Source: Prorocentrum cordatum (Eukaryota; Sar; Dinophyceae; Prorocentrales; Prorocentraceae). Taken from it: 64,000 bases of DNA. Numbering within the stretch: position 1 is the first letter of the stretch; the number at the start of each line of letters is the position of its first letter. The translations under genes were made by a program, and so were the position numbers. Under the pieces are notes generated by a model. That model made no database searches. It was not told where the DNA came from and saw only the letters and a list, made by a program, of their open reading frames with translations. Shown here piece by piece: positions 31,301 to 40,110 of the stretch. The stretch spans positions 127,501 to 191,500 of the forward strand of contig CAUYUJ010018880.1 of NCBI GenBank assembly GCA_963575745.1. The letters are read 5' to 3'.

Positions 31301-32878
31301 GCGGGCAAGTTGGCCTGCCTTTTCGACCTTCTGTACCACGTGCAGGACGGTCACGGCGCCATCCCAGCAGCGCTGTGGGGATCTCATTCCCCTCCGTCCG
31401 AGATCCTCGACGCGTTCGCGGAGGTGGTGCCCGTTCCACATCATTCGGGCCTCACGTCCTCGGCAGCTCGTTCCGAGCTCGCCGAATCGGCCGCAGCTGC
31501 GCGCGCCGAGCCGCGCCCGCCCTTTGACTGGGCGACCCTCGAGGGAGGGGACGCTCTGCCCGCCGACATCGAAGCAGGGGCTCGCCGTGCTCACCGTAAC
31601 ATGGGCGGATCCTTCACCTCGGCGCGGGCGATGCTGGCGGAGGCGTCGGGGTTCGAGACCGACGGGCGGGACACCCTCGTTCCGCCCTTCTACGCGTCCA
31701 GGAGCAGGAGGGCCGCCACGCTGATCAGCTCTCCCAGCCCTGGCCGCCCTGCGCTCATCCTGTGGTGCGTCTGCGGCCTCTGCATCTCTCTGGGAGCCGC
31801 GGCGCCGACCGCAGGCCAAGGGCTTAGTCGGGCTGCGCCTTCCGCGCCCGCTCGCCCTCCGCGCACTCCCTTCGTGCGCGATTCTCACCTCACCTCCGCG
31901 TATCTCGATCGTCGCTCGAGATCGATTGATGCGTTCGAACTGTGGTTAGCAGAACACACTGGCGTGCCGCCCGCCACTCTTTACCGTAGCGGGCTACTTC
32001 TCGCCCGCTTCCTCGCGACCTTCGGCGTGTGGCTTCATGATGCAGGTTTCCCTCATTATATTCTGGTTCATGCCATCTTGGGAATCCAGAGCGCTCATCC
32101 GCATTGGAAGGCCTTTCTAACAGAAGCTTGGGACGTAGCGAAACAATGGAAGCTCGCGGAGCCGCCAAAGCTCCGCCCGCCCTTACCTCGCGCTCTGCTG
32201 CGCGCTATGGTCGGTCTCTGTTTCGCCTGGGACTGGCCTGTGATGGCGGCCTTGCTGCTCATGGGCTTTACGATGTTCCTCAGGCCTGGCGAGCTGCTGG
32301 CGTCACGCCGCTGTGACTTGTCGCTTCCTTGCGACCGCCTCGAAGTTGAAGGGGATGCTTTTCTTTCGATTCTTGTTCCAAAGACCAGGAGAACGTACCC
32401 GACGCAGCATGCTCGCTGCTCCGATCGGGGCACGGTGAAGATTCTGAATCAAGTGTTTGGGCGGTTGGCTTCCACCGATCCTCTCGCCCCTTTCGGTGCG
32501 AGCGGCTTCCGTACTCGGTGGAATCATTTGCTTTCGGCCCTGGGCGTCCCTCTTGCCAAAGCGGGTCAGGGGCTCAACCTGACGCCCGCATGTCTGCGGG
32601 GCTCTGGCGCAACAGACTTCTATATCGCTACGGAAGACGCCCCTCGCGTCTTCTGGCGGGGGCGTTGGCGTCGGGCTTCCAGTGCTGAGCGCTACCTGCA
32701 AGCCGCCGCCGCTTCCACAGTTCTTGCTGCGCTGCCCGAGCCCGCACGGGCGCGGATCCTGTTCTTCGCCACCGCCAGCGACCGCCTTGTCGCTTCATTT
32801 CTCCAAGTCGGCCCCGCCGCTTGGCCTGCCCTACTTGCGGCCGCCCGCCGAAACCTTGTCACTTCGCAAGGTCCTTGA
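25355..32878 (+). CDS. Retroelement ORF3: RT-RNase H-J domain-YR polyprotein
   Basis: 2507 codons from ATG 25355 (TGA-AG-ATG after ORF2) to TGA 32876-32878, 12 bases before B1. The frame is open back to 23309 but there overlaps ORF2 and is arginine-rich, so I start at 25355. Domains: an Arg-rich helical N-terminus; reverse transcriptase with motif A (CDDLREFYY, residues 483-491), a motif B-like block (LAMGDNMAVEIAN) and motif C NIDD (583-586); RNase H with D756, E857, D882 and D931; a J domain at about 1142-1210 with HPD at 1173-1175; a long Ser/Arg/Pro linker; tyrosine recombinase at about 2180-2490 with FLRPGE (R2310), ACLR (R2415), WRGRW (2434-2438) and RYLQ (Y2447). The usual His of HxxR is Ala2412. 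Two near-identical 42-nt GT...AG segments lie inside (25479-25520 and 30716-30757). Confidence 0.9.
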   Translation: MPLAPAFLEGGPSRGRGTPPQTVCTDAAMAARRVWAQRGREGRNALLQRCCCGPAGRSTFRHHAPRSAPNRPSDPFGHFGRHLPQSSAPPMGPAAPEVGVLAGACSPSSTPAALANVAPFVADLSALLRLFPGANIDITHWAAALSQVGMGARCSLGSFSRSSMRAMDRDDPYLLGPPPRDPWPCPPAPPLGPPPDGLSARRRERWRLRRAARTLAQYSVIALNWLTLGHPSLAPAEARVRATVSPCQEGVRTRIERLCRIAVRLARGGKSDLGRAFAKFDSTEVSLHGLATHVAALEASFTSSSSVPAPMRHCPTSAPSVPGSLASAAAWDSTQVEPFDLKVRASRIKWDYSPVFDPIPFLSDARVREAFINPEEMRLPASEWPAGQKGARVHMDRAELWALLQKWDACGALYLTPASDLAWDEACGAFRVPKDSDYDRLILNPTVVNSRCASISSSTQRLGQGFLLCRLGLAPGEWLAVSCDDLREFYYTFRVPPARARRNALRVRLPSSRFKAFRAWRPELEGVDVAPCLNALAMGDNMAVEIANSAHEGVLHSFGALRPHEQVVHRSPFPRGPFVEMLNIDDHTGFQKLSWHGSAPRPDDPCRRDREVFAACDAGYPRVGLIQHPGKRARGETHKVVVGAEVEGRIGIVCAPLVRTVALCRLTLIQIYLGITTRSLLASLVGCWVQVFLYRRPMLAIFTHVYNFLSRLATEEGIEYDLPPSVRDELLACTFLAFTAITDLRAQPCPEVFGADASLGWGGVVRAPISPQLSAELWRRSEHGGWHTILHNRSLLAVLSRGVPLGPELTQLHRDLGLPSIEPPVAPRWVTELSEALRFRLAYKWEFRMPRHINILETTVYKSLCKYCCIRLPDSRIPVLLDSKVALGATAHGRSSSPGLSHVLSTTLPYVIGGGLYMGGMYVPTDVHRADDPTRNRAVRPPSRDPPAWLVEAERGEFTRFDCIAYADSRSSFPTCLWGRFVAQLVARGPEGLLSHRWAAAPPPSEGAGMTADAASDGAQGEAPDPSGAAESSIEAALASGERRGPRNALFADSERPLASSADATPKASASAEGGSPGPDPGAASAGSAPQAAKRAPPLALRSKAAAAPPPAIGVGSSRVGSREAPKGASAATPRTFQRAARVSASRQLLGVVDGASRGTIEAAFRRQSLVYHPDRTPAHLGADERAARALKWKQLCDAKSVLLQAVSQAAAPPDVPSTGGDGPAARAYARAKAAGKGARKGKLAPGSTMALQALEEAVSSRVALASAELAPRAALPASGAPLPRGGVSSALATRAAESDATLVSAVSRGRVELDALRTARADATRRTVQAPARGEGERAVARAELAEGMADRAYFRRVREAASREAAGLPRTAPVQLGRDWRKTLRAVLHNAEVSTGLAIAERAARAGDAPASSTGRSLAEVEAEDPRALARPADDPASSFSRRERRAVRARLGPRDEAVEDQPNRGGHAPHSASRTGAARTRRAARQRRASMAALPAPEGGAATAPGRRARRTANARRWAGAARPSSAAGVGSPPRSRSPARSRTRSPNPYGTDRTSPSGGCSSPPVDGPISPEEPSEPPAGEASEGPHTPDGSPPASVRSRSRAEPACDEDSPTELEDVVLSALADSSMDLERVVAGLNPEVLRRLQAAFPRRSGASPPAARASARSRSRGRGARLGSETPRPVPPPPPPPPHHSGGRAASRSRASTAGQGLSRAVARGSSRAPSRQATSPRRREVRSPRVAPKRRPSPATAQRPATSRHDASSGDAHAGSSRADSAAQAPPSSVGTRSSSDAVAAPQGGGRAAEERGSSSGPAPGRDSGHELHPSGSHSGDAGSAAAAAFAARRTASAAVEQPLPPGAATALAWRLNLGGEKVTVVRWGPAWQAAFQSAASWLRSFAPAGAAEPEGRDDLHCLLQALHAYKRLFQTGGAEPIDEASWLHPYVAAVEPEAIPAGADLQAMGAGAIRGIGLGSKIEHRRRAGKLACLFDLLYHVQDGHGAIPAALWGSHSPPSEILDAFAEVVPVPHHSGLTSSAARSELAESAAAARAEPRPPFDWATLEGGDALPADIEAGARRAHRNMGGSFTSARAMLAEASGFETDGRDTLVPPFYASRSRRAATLISSPSPGRPALILWCVCGLCISLGAAAPTAGQGLSRAAPSAPARPPRTPFVRDSHLTSAYLDRRSRSIDAFELWLAEHTGVPPATLYRSGLLLARFLATFGVWLHDAGFPHYILVHAILGIQSAHPHWKAFLTEAWDVAKQWKLAEPPKLRPPLPRALLRAMVGLCFAWDWPVMAALLLMGFTMFLRPGELLASRRCDLSLPCDRLEVEGDAFLSILVPKTRRTYPTQHARCSDRGTVKILNQVFGRLASTDPLAPFGASGFRTRWNHLLSALGVPLAKAGQGLNLTPACLRGSGATDFYIATEDAPRVFWRGRWRRASSAERYLQAAAASTVLAALPEPARARILFFATASDRLVASFLQVGPAAWPALLAAARRNLVTSQGP
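25479..25520 (+). other. 42-nt GT-AG segment, copy 1, within ORF3
   Basis: Begins GTAGG and ends CCCCGCAG. Differs at 2 of 42 bases from 30716-30757. Read in frame it gives ALLQRCCCGPAG. Being 14 codons long, removal keeps frame. Confidence 0.6.
30716..30757 (+). other. 42-nt GT-AG segment, copy 2, within ORF3
   Basis: Near copy of 25479-25520 but read in another frame (TRSSSDAVAAPQG), so the conservation is of nucleotides, not protein. Confidence 0.6.
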
Positions 32879-32889
32879 GCACGGGTATG

Positions 32890-33047
32890 GCTGCCTCGCC
32901 GTCGTCGGCGAGCAGGCGGTCTCCCCCGCCTGACGCGCGGCGCCCCGGCACGAGCGCGCGGGACGGGCCTGCCCATTTTGGGCCGCCCCGCGCGCGCGAG
33001 CCGCGGCCGCGCTCGGAGACAGCTCGCTAGCGCGCGAGCGGGAGAAT
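32890..33047 (+). repeat. Split repeat B1
   Basis: 158 bp, one mismatch (G32962 versus A33208) to B2. It starts 12 bases after the ORF3 stop and overlaps A2 by the AT dinucleotide. Confidence 0.95.
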
Positions 33048-33101
33048 GCCTCTTCTATTCTCTGTGAGCAAGCTCCTGCTGTCTCCGCAGCTTCTCTGCC
33101 C
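33046..33101 (+). repeat. Split repeat A2
   Basis: 56 bp identical to A1, followed by 34 bp of unique sequence before B2. Confidence 0.95.
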
Positions 33102-33135
33102 CCCTCCCTCCTCTCCCAATCTAAGGCTGATGGGC

Positions 33136-33293
33136 GCTGCCTCGCCGTCGTCGGCGAGCAGGCGGTCTCCCCCGCCTGACGCGCGGCGCCCCGGCACGAG
33201 CGCGCGGAACGGGCCTGCCCATTTTGGGCCGCCCCGCGCGCGCGAGCCGCGGCCGCGCTCGGAGACAGCTCGCTAGCGCGCGAGCGGGAGAAT
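33136..33293 (+). repeat. Split repeat B2, right end of element
   Basis: 158 bp copy of B1. It ends GGGAGAAT, directly followed by the CCTCATCC tract that continues the target. Confidence 0.95.
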
Positions 33294-33418
33294 CCTCATC
33301 CTCATCCTCCTCCTCCTCCTTCTCCTTCTCCTTTTCCTTCTCCTTCTCCTTCTCTTCATCATTCGCTTCATCCTCCTCCTCCTCCTCCTCCTCCTCCTCC
33401 TCCTCCTCCTCCTCCTCC
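33294..33418 (+). repeat. TCC tract, right flank of the retroelement
   Basis: CTC/CAT/TCC triplets that join in phase to the left flank ending at 22798 when the element is removed. Confidence 0.9.
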
Positions 33419-33429
33419 ATGGGTTTCCC

Positions 33430-34160
33430 CCCCGTGTTCCTCGGGCACCTGGGCCCAACTGAGGCCCACTTCGACTGTAGCCGTCTCGGCGGGGGGTCCT
33501 TGAGGTTCTCAGACGGTTTGCACCCCAAGGGGGGGGCCGCCAGGTGGTATATCACGGGCCCGTTCGCGCCCAGGCTTAGGCGGATGCCAGACTTGTCTGC
33601 GTGCAGAGCAGATTGTGAGGATGTCTCCGGCGAGGCGGTGTTTCCAGCACCCGAGGGAGGGCCGCAGGGGCCATATCGCGGGGCCCTTCGCGCCCAGTCT
33701 GCGGGGACGTCTCGGGCGGTCCGCGTGTTTTGGTAGCTGGATTCGTCGGCGTCCAGAGCAGACGGTGCACATATCTCGGGCGAGGCGCTGGCTTCTGTTT
33801 CCGTCGCGGCGCGGCGGAGGCGGTCCGCCCGCGGCGCGGCAGAGGCGACCCGCCCGCGCGTGGAACAGCACCGGGCTGCGGAGCTGCGAGTCGTCCCCCA
33901 GCCCGCAGGCAAGAGGGGGAGAGGGGGAGGAGAGGGCGGCCGCGGAGGAGGGGGGGGGACGCGGGTCAGGCGATCGCAAGCATGGGTCAAGGGGGCGTGG
34001 ATTAGCGACGGGCCCCGTTCCCATGGGAAATCGCGGATCTCCGTCGTGCCCCAGGCTGCGCACTCTACCGCCAGCTCCAGGCTTATTTATTTTTCCGTCT
34101 CGAAGACTTGGGAGTGAGAGCGAAGTAATCCCAATAGGGAAATCTGTTTCGGTTTTCATG
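33430..34160. other. Degenerate repeat DNA, no gene seen
   Basis: At least two diverged copies of a unit of about 145 bp (GTGCAGAGCAGATTGTGAGG near 33600 and GTCCAGAGCAGACGGTGCAC near 33750) with GGGCCCTTCGCGCCCAG blocks. GGGGGA runs follow. Long open frames on both strands show no domain. Confidence 0.5.
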
Positions 34161-34185
34161 CCCACTTGGGGACGTGGCATGTCGA

Positions 34186-34241
34186 CTTGATGCTGATGAT
34201 GATGCTGATGATGATGATTCTGATGATTGTGATGGTGATGG

Positions 34242-34278
<37 letters not shown>

Positions 34279-34457
34279 CATGATCATGATGATGATGATG
34301 ATGATGATGATAATGATGATGATGATGATGATGATGGTGGTGATGGTGATGGTGATGGTGATGGTGATGGTGATGGTGATGGTGATGGTGATGGTGATGG
34401 TGATGGTGATGGTGATGGTGATGATGATGATGATGATGATCATGATCATGATGATGC

Positions 34458-34501
<44 letters not shown>

Positions 34502-34531
34502 CTGATGATGATGATGATGATGATGCTTTTG
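34186..34531 (+). repeat. GAT microsatellite with GATGGT block
   Basis: About 340 bp of (GAT)n with a central (GATGGT)n hexamer block at about 34335-34420 and GATCATGATCAT interruptions. Confidence 0.95.
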
Positions 34532-34539
34532 TTAGGAGG

Positions 34540-35840
34540 TGGCTGTGGGGACGCCTGGAGCCAGCCGCATGCCTGGGGCAGGCCCCGCCCTATCCTCGCA
34601 AGGGGAGCTTTGCGGCGGCGGCGTGAGAGGGCGCTCGGGGTGGAAGAAGCGGCAAACATTCAAGGTGAAACTCGAGGGGGTAGGAAGCACGGCATCAGCA
34701 AGAGCAGGGAGGGGGAGACATGCACAGCGCGCCCAATGGCCTGCCACGGCTTGGGAGGGACAGAGAGTCCCCCTCCCAGCCCCACGGGACGCGCCAAAAT
34801 TCCTGGGGGGGGGTTGCGGTCCCCTGTCGGTACTGGCCGTGGCGCAGGGAGGATAACAACGCAGAAGCAAGCACGCAAACAGGCAGCGCAAGCCACGACC
34901 AGCCCCCAGTTCCACCCGCGATCCCCCACGACCAGCCCAGTCAAGGGCAGCCGAGGCGGGTGGAGGGTCGCCGCCATCCGGGCCAGAACGAAACACAATG
35001 AGGAAGAAACATTGTAGGGCGAGGGTGGATCTTAGAAGATGCGGCGGCCCAGTGGCGGTCATGCACGAGATATGGAAACAAAAAAAAAGAACCAGGGGAA
35101 GGAAAAGACAGAGTTGTAGGAGTCAGGAGGAGCCCCTGCAGCCTGCAAAATACTCTCAGCGCCGTCCCGGGGGGGTACAACTGTTTTTGTCAAAGCTTCA
35201 ATTGATGAATAGCGCTGTCACAAATAACCACTGCATTTTGAATATCCCACCTTGTTGCACCCCGAAGCCCTGGAGACTCGGGAGCGCCAGACACGCAATC
35301 CCAGGATCCCGCGTTCGCGGCGGGACTGGGGCGCGCGCTGAACGCCCGCTCTTCGAACCCCGGAACCCGCGGCGCCAAGGAGACTCTTTGGCTGGTCCCC
35401 GGCGCCGAGGGGGTCTTGCGCCACGTCGCCTCGCGCAAATTGCCGACCCCTCCCACCGCCCAGCGCACAGGAACTGGGAACGGTAGTTCATCGACTGGAG
35501 ATTTGTATAGGTTAATTTTCTTGGCAGGTTCGAATTCGATCGATTTGAAATTGTGGAAGCGGAGATGGAGGGCATAGAGCAAGAGATGCTGGTATAGTCG
35601 GCAGAGGATGGAGAGAGATAGTAGGAGAGGCAAAGGAAAGTACTCCGCGCTCTTGGCGGGTCTGCGCGAATACGTATTCGGGGGATGAGTCCAACGCTGG
35701 TGACGTTGATGTTCACGTCTGTTGTGACGGTTGTGCGGGTGGCATCGGGAAAATCCTGTGCTTTCTGAGGGCGCCTCGGAGGCCTATTCGGGTCTCTTGG
35801 GCGGCGCTTCGGGGGCCTCTGGGGAACTCTCTGTGCCATC
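34540..35840. other. Non-coding interval
   Basis: No coding block stands out on either strand. A run of nine A is at 35080-35088. Short frames have no ATG context or domain I recognise. Confidence 0.4.
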
Positions 35841-37960
35841 TTGATGGGAAATGCTTGACGTGCAAGTTTCTATTTCCCCTCGTGGGCTCTCTTGGGCCGT
35901 CTTGGGGGCCCTCTTGAGCCGTCTTGGGGCCCTCATGAGAGCCTCATGGGCCGTTCTGGGACGATCCTGGAGGGCCCTCAGGTCATTCGAAAAGCTGTCA
36001 GGACCCCCCAAAAAAACACTATGCGAAGCATCTACGCTTTCCTTTTTGGGAAATGGAAGATGTTTATCTCTTGAAACCCTTCTGGTGTTCAAGTGGGAGC
36101 ACTCCCTCGTGGGCCGTCTCGAAACAATATTGGACCGTGGCGGGCTACTCTGGGCGGTCCCGACGCTCTCTTGGCCTGTTTTTACGCTTTGTTCACGCCT
36201 TCACAGACTTTCTGGGAGCTTTTGAGAGGCTCCGAAGACCTCCTGCTTGCTCTTTATCATGCCTCCTCGTCTTGTATCATATTATTTGTCTTTTTCCTCT
36301 GCCCTTTCCTCCTGCTGCTTCCTCCTGCCTCCCGTTCCTCCACCTCCACCTTACCGCCATCATGCCACCAGCAGCATCACCAGCGTCATCACCATGAGCA
36401 TCAGCATCATCGTTGTCGCCTCCGCCGTCGTCGTCATCGTCATCATCATACTCATCATCATCAGCATCAGCATCAGCATCACCATCATCACCATCATCAC
36501 CATCATCACCATCATCACCATCATCACCATCATCACCATCATCACCATCATCACCATCACCAGCACCATCATCATCCATCACTCATGATCATCATCATGA
36601 CCATCATCTTTATTTTCACGTCGTGGGGTCTCTAGGGCTAGGGGCTTTGGGGTCCTTGCCAGCTTGCCAGCGGTGTCCGGGAGCATCTCAGGGGAAAGTC
36701 TCGAAATTCGATGTACCGTCCTTCGGGCTTCTCTTGATGCCCCCTCTACTGGACCGTCCGGGAACCCTCTTGGGCGTTTTGACCCGACGTCTCGGGAGGC
36801 CTCCCATGTTGTATCGGGCCAGTTTTGGAGAGGTGTTTGGCCGTCTTGGTTGGAAGCCTGAACAAACGAAAACCGAATACGCCCAGAGCCTGAAGTGTGG
36901 CCTACGCCCCAGCGGGCGTAGGCCCGGAGCCGCCAACATTCTTCCTCCATCGCTGTATCACAGCAGGAATGGGCCTCGAGCGGGTTGTGGGTGATAGGTC
37001 ACTGAGAGGGAGTGAAAGCCTCTCGAAGGCCTTTGGGAGGCAGTTGTTGGACTCCCCTGGGGTTCCTTCGGGACCTATCGGGAGTCTTTCGGGGCCCCTT
37101 GGGGCATTTCTCGGGCGCCTCTCGGGAGCCTCTCGGGACCTCTCAGGTATTCTTGGGTGCGTGATGGAGCGTCTTGGGAGCTCTGGGGGGACTTGGGGGG
37201 CCTCTAGCGGCCTCTAGCGGCCTCTCGGGGGCCCTTTGGGGCTCGCCTGGGGCCATGCTTGGGTTCTTAGGTTGCGCGGACCAGTGCCAGCCTTGGGAAG
37301 GCCTTACCAGCGTCTGAAATCGGAGCTATGTCGACTGATCCTCAGGTATCCCGTGGCCCGCTTTGGTCGGTTTGACGACGGCTTGATGTTGACTCGGGAG
37401 CCTTCGCAACCGACCTGGGGCCTCATCGTGATATCTATGGGCTCTCTCGGAGGCTTCATGGGGCCGTCGTGGAGCGATCGTAAGGGCTTCTTGGGCCTCT
37501 TTTAGCGTCGGCGGCGGAAGAGGTGAAAACGCTGAAAACCTGCAAAACACAAATGCAAAATCACCAACTGTGCCTCTAGGGGGCTTCTTGGGAGTGGTCT
37601 GGAAGGCATCTTCGGGCGTCTTGGGGGCGGCTGAAGCCGTGTGGAGGCTATTTGGGGCATCTTGAAGCGATTTCCGTTGACTCAGGGCCCTCTTGAGAGC
37701 CTCTTGGGGCCTCTTGGAGGTTTCTCGGTGGCATGTTGGGGCCTTTGGGAGGCGCCTCGAACGGCTGCGGGCCTCTTGGAGCCATCTGGAGGCGGCAGGC
37801 TCGAAACGTCCTTGGGCCGTCTTGGGGCCCTCTTAGACAGCGTCGCGGCCCTCGCGGGGCAGTCTTAGGGACCTTTCGGGCCGCTTGGGAACGATATTGG
37901 GGGCATCTTGGGCCGTCTTGGAGCGCTGGCAGCCGAAAGTGGCGGGAACGCTGAAGTCCT
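35840..37960. repeat. Degenerate CTCTTGGGAGCCT-type repeat field
   Basis: A 10-14 bp unit (CTTGGGGCC, CTCTCGGGAGC and variants) recurs across about 2 kb with heavy divergence, broken by the CAT/CAC array at 36350-36600. Frames are open but rich in Gly/Leu/Ser/Pro from the repeat. Confidence 0.6.
36350..36600 (+). repeat. CATCATCAC nonamer array
   Basis: (CATCATCAC)n and (CAT)n, dense at 36478-36560. Confidence 0.95.
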
Positions 37961-38334
37961 TCAAGCACGCAAGCAACATCCATGATGTTGTTTTTCGTTT
38001 TGGTCATATTGGGGATCCTCTTGAGGCGCTCTCGGGGTTTCTTGAGGGCCTGTAGGTTTCGAGGCCGCCCGAGGAAAAACGCATCTGCCCCCCCACCCCC
38101 ACCCCACCCCCCCCACGCCCCCCGGGACCCTCCCCGGGACCCCCCCCGGGACCCCCTCCCCTGCGGGGAAGGGATCAAAGGGAAGGGGCTTCCCTTCGAC
38201 TCCACTACGACGTCGTTTAATTTCGCTTTGGATAGCGCGCTTGATGAGGAGAGCCCTGGGAGGGGGAGAACGGAGACGACGGAAACGACGAGTCGAACGG
38301 AGGAGCCCCTCACACACGCCGACAGGGTCGGCGG

Positions 38335-38390
38335 ATTTCACATGTCTATATCCCTTTCCGGGTTCGTGGGTCCAGCATGTTTCGGCCTCC
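38335..38390 (+). repeat. Dispersed repeat family R4, copy 1
   Basis: TTTCCGGGTTCGTGGGTCCA and flanks resemble 46283-46325 (CTTGCCGGGTTCGTGGGTCG). Confidence 0.45.
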
Positions 38391-38539
38391 TCGGAGGCCC
38401 TAGTTGCCACCGTTGGATTCGCCTCGGGATTCTGGTCAGAAAGCACCCCAGGAGAGGCCCGGGGAGTAGAGGTATCGATACTTTTTGGTTTCCCCAGAGC
38501 CGTCGCCGTCTGCTCTGGGCCGCCACCGTCGGGCAGGCT

Positions 38540-38700
38540 GTACAGTCGGACTGGGGCACAAGATCGAGGTGGGTTCGGGGTTACCATCGTGTTCTTCGTG
38601 TTTGTTGGATGTTCTCGTGCATCCTGGGGAGGGTGCCCCTGGATGTTTGTTTTGGCCGACGGAGGGTCTCACGTTCTTGAAGGATGTTCTTCTGGCCCAG
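38540..38700 (+). repeat. Dispersed repeat family R2, copy 1
   Basis: About 160 bp alignable with 40401-40555. Shared blocks are GTGTTCTTCGTGTTTGTTGG, CTGGGGAGGGTGCCC and CGGAGGGTCTCA. Confidence 0.8.
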
Positions 38701-38844
38701 GTCCGACTGTAACGGGCGGGGGGCAATACCTGGGGGGATGGGGGGCCCGCAGGAAGGTGGCCCCAAATGGTCCCTAAATTGCCACCGCGGGCCCAAGAGG
38801 TGCGCGAAAGGTGCACGTCACGTCTTATGCCCCCCCCTCGGCGG

Positions 38845-39006
38845 CGAAATCCGGAACCTACCCTCGCCGATCCACGATCCAGGCAACTCGACGAGCGGCG
38901 GGGGTAGGGCTTGGAATTCGCCGAACTCGGCGAAATCCGAACCCTACCCCCGCCCCCCATCGATTCAGGAGAATCGATCATAGGCGGGGGTTCGATTCGG
39001 ATATCG
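38845..39006. repeat. Two tandem hairpin units of about 76 bp
   Basis: Unit 1 (38845-38920) and unit 2 (38931-39006) each start CGAAATCCG-GAACC and end with the approximate reverse complement. Unit 2 contains an inner perfect hairpin ATCGATTC-AGGA-GAATCGAT. Confidence 0.75.
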
Positions 39007-39394
39007 CCACCGAAGGTCGCTGGGGGGTGGGGGGCAGCGTTGTTTCCGGGGCCAGGTCTCAATACGCTCGACCAGCGCGTTTGATCCGTCAGTAGCAACC
39101 CTTGCGATCCCCATTCACGAGAAGCTCGGATCTTAGGTCCGCTCTTAACGACTGGGCTGCTTGGGTCTGCTCTGACCCTGCGAGCATCACCCCCGCCTCC
39201 GTCGCCCCATAAGCCCAGATCGTGCTCGCTGCCCTCCAGCGAGCTTCAACCCAGCATGCCCCCCCATAGACGAGTCAGCATCGCTCGGACATGTGCATTC
39301 TCTCCTCGGCGAGGGCCCTCGAGGAGCATCCTGGATCATCTTGCGGAACAAGCACGCGCACGACAGCGGGCAGCACTGGGGCAAGGTCGTACGA

Positions 39395-39545
39395 GCGATG
39401 TGCCAGACGAGCACCCGACGCCGCGCGCTGCCGATGGTCGGGAGCGTAGGCTTCATGGAAAGGGCCTATGAGCGATGGGCGAGACGAGCACCCGACGCCG
39501 CGCGCGGCCGAGGGTCGAGAGCGTCGGCTACATCGCGCCCGAGGT
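39395..39545 (+). repeat. Direct duplication of about 76 bp
   Basis: ACGAGCACCCGACGCCGCGC occurs at about 39408 and 39485 with similar flanks. Confidence 0.6.
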
Positions 39546-39669
39546 GCTCACCCTGCCCTGCCCGCCGCAGACGACCCAGGCCCCCCTCCCTGCGCGGCGC
39601 GCGGCTGCCTGCTGCCCGCTGCCCACCCCCGCCGCTGCCCTCGGGCCGGGGGCGGCCCTCGCTGCGCGC

Positions 39670-40110
39670 GTCGCTCGTCGTCGTCGTCGTCGCTCGTCGT
39701 CGTCGTCGCTCGTCGTCGTCGTCGCTCTTCGTCGCTCGTCGTCGCTCGTCGTCGTCGTCACGCGGCGTCGTCGTCACGCGGCGTCGCGTCGTCGTCGTCG
39801 TTCGTCGTCGTCGTCGTCGCTCGTCGTCGTTCGGCGTCGTCGTCGCTCGCTTCCGTTCGGCGTCGTAGTCGTCTCTCGGCGTCCTGACGCGGGCGGCAGC
39901 CCCCGGGAGGGCGAGCGGGCGCACCCTCGGAGGCGACCGACGACGGCACTGTATTGTCCGAGGCGGCACCACCACCACGGCGCCGAGCGACGACGAAGCC
40001 GGAGCGGAGAGGACGACGAGCGGAGACGACGACGACGAGCGACGACGGTGACGACGACGACACCGCTGTGCTGCCCGAGGCGGCACCACCACCACCACCA
40101 CCACCAGAGG
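39670..40110 (+). repeat. CGT array then GAC array
   Basis: (CGTCGT)n at 39670-39875, then (GACGAC)n and CACCAC at 39965-40110; a (TG)n run at 40135-40149. The two arms are complementary and could fold. Confidence 0.85.

Larger units (their letters stand above)
22799..33293 (+). mobile_element. Complete tyrosine-recombinase retroelement (Ngaro/PAT-like)
   Basis: About 10.5 kb with the split-direct-repeat layout of YR retroelements: A1 (22797-22852), three ORFs, B1 (32890-33047), A2 (33046-33101), B2 (33136-33293). A1 and A2 are identical over 56 bp. B1 and B2 differ at one base of 158. ORF3 carries reverse transcriptase, RNase H and a tyrosine recombinase in the order expected for the DIRS order, plus a DnaJ J domain between RNase H and recombinase. 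The B1-A2 junction (GGGAGAATGCCTC) equals what a circle joining B2 to A1 would give, as the known YR mechanism requires. No target-site duplication is present. An AT dinucleotide is shared by both ends within a split (CTC/CAT)n tract. All ORFs are open, so the copy may be active. Confidence 0.92.

Noticed and set aside
30420-31830. Repeated GACCGCAGGCC-GGGCTTAG at 30481 and 31807 as a third mini-intron pair
   Set aside because: Only one copy begins with GT and the shared stretch is under 30 bases; too weak to call.
34186-34531. Poly-Met/Asp ORFs in the GAT tract
   Set aside because: Triplet-repeat artefact without flanking coding sequence.
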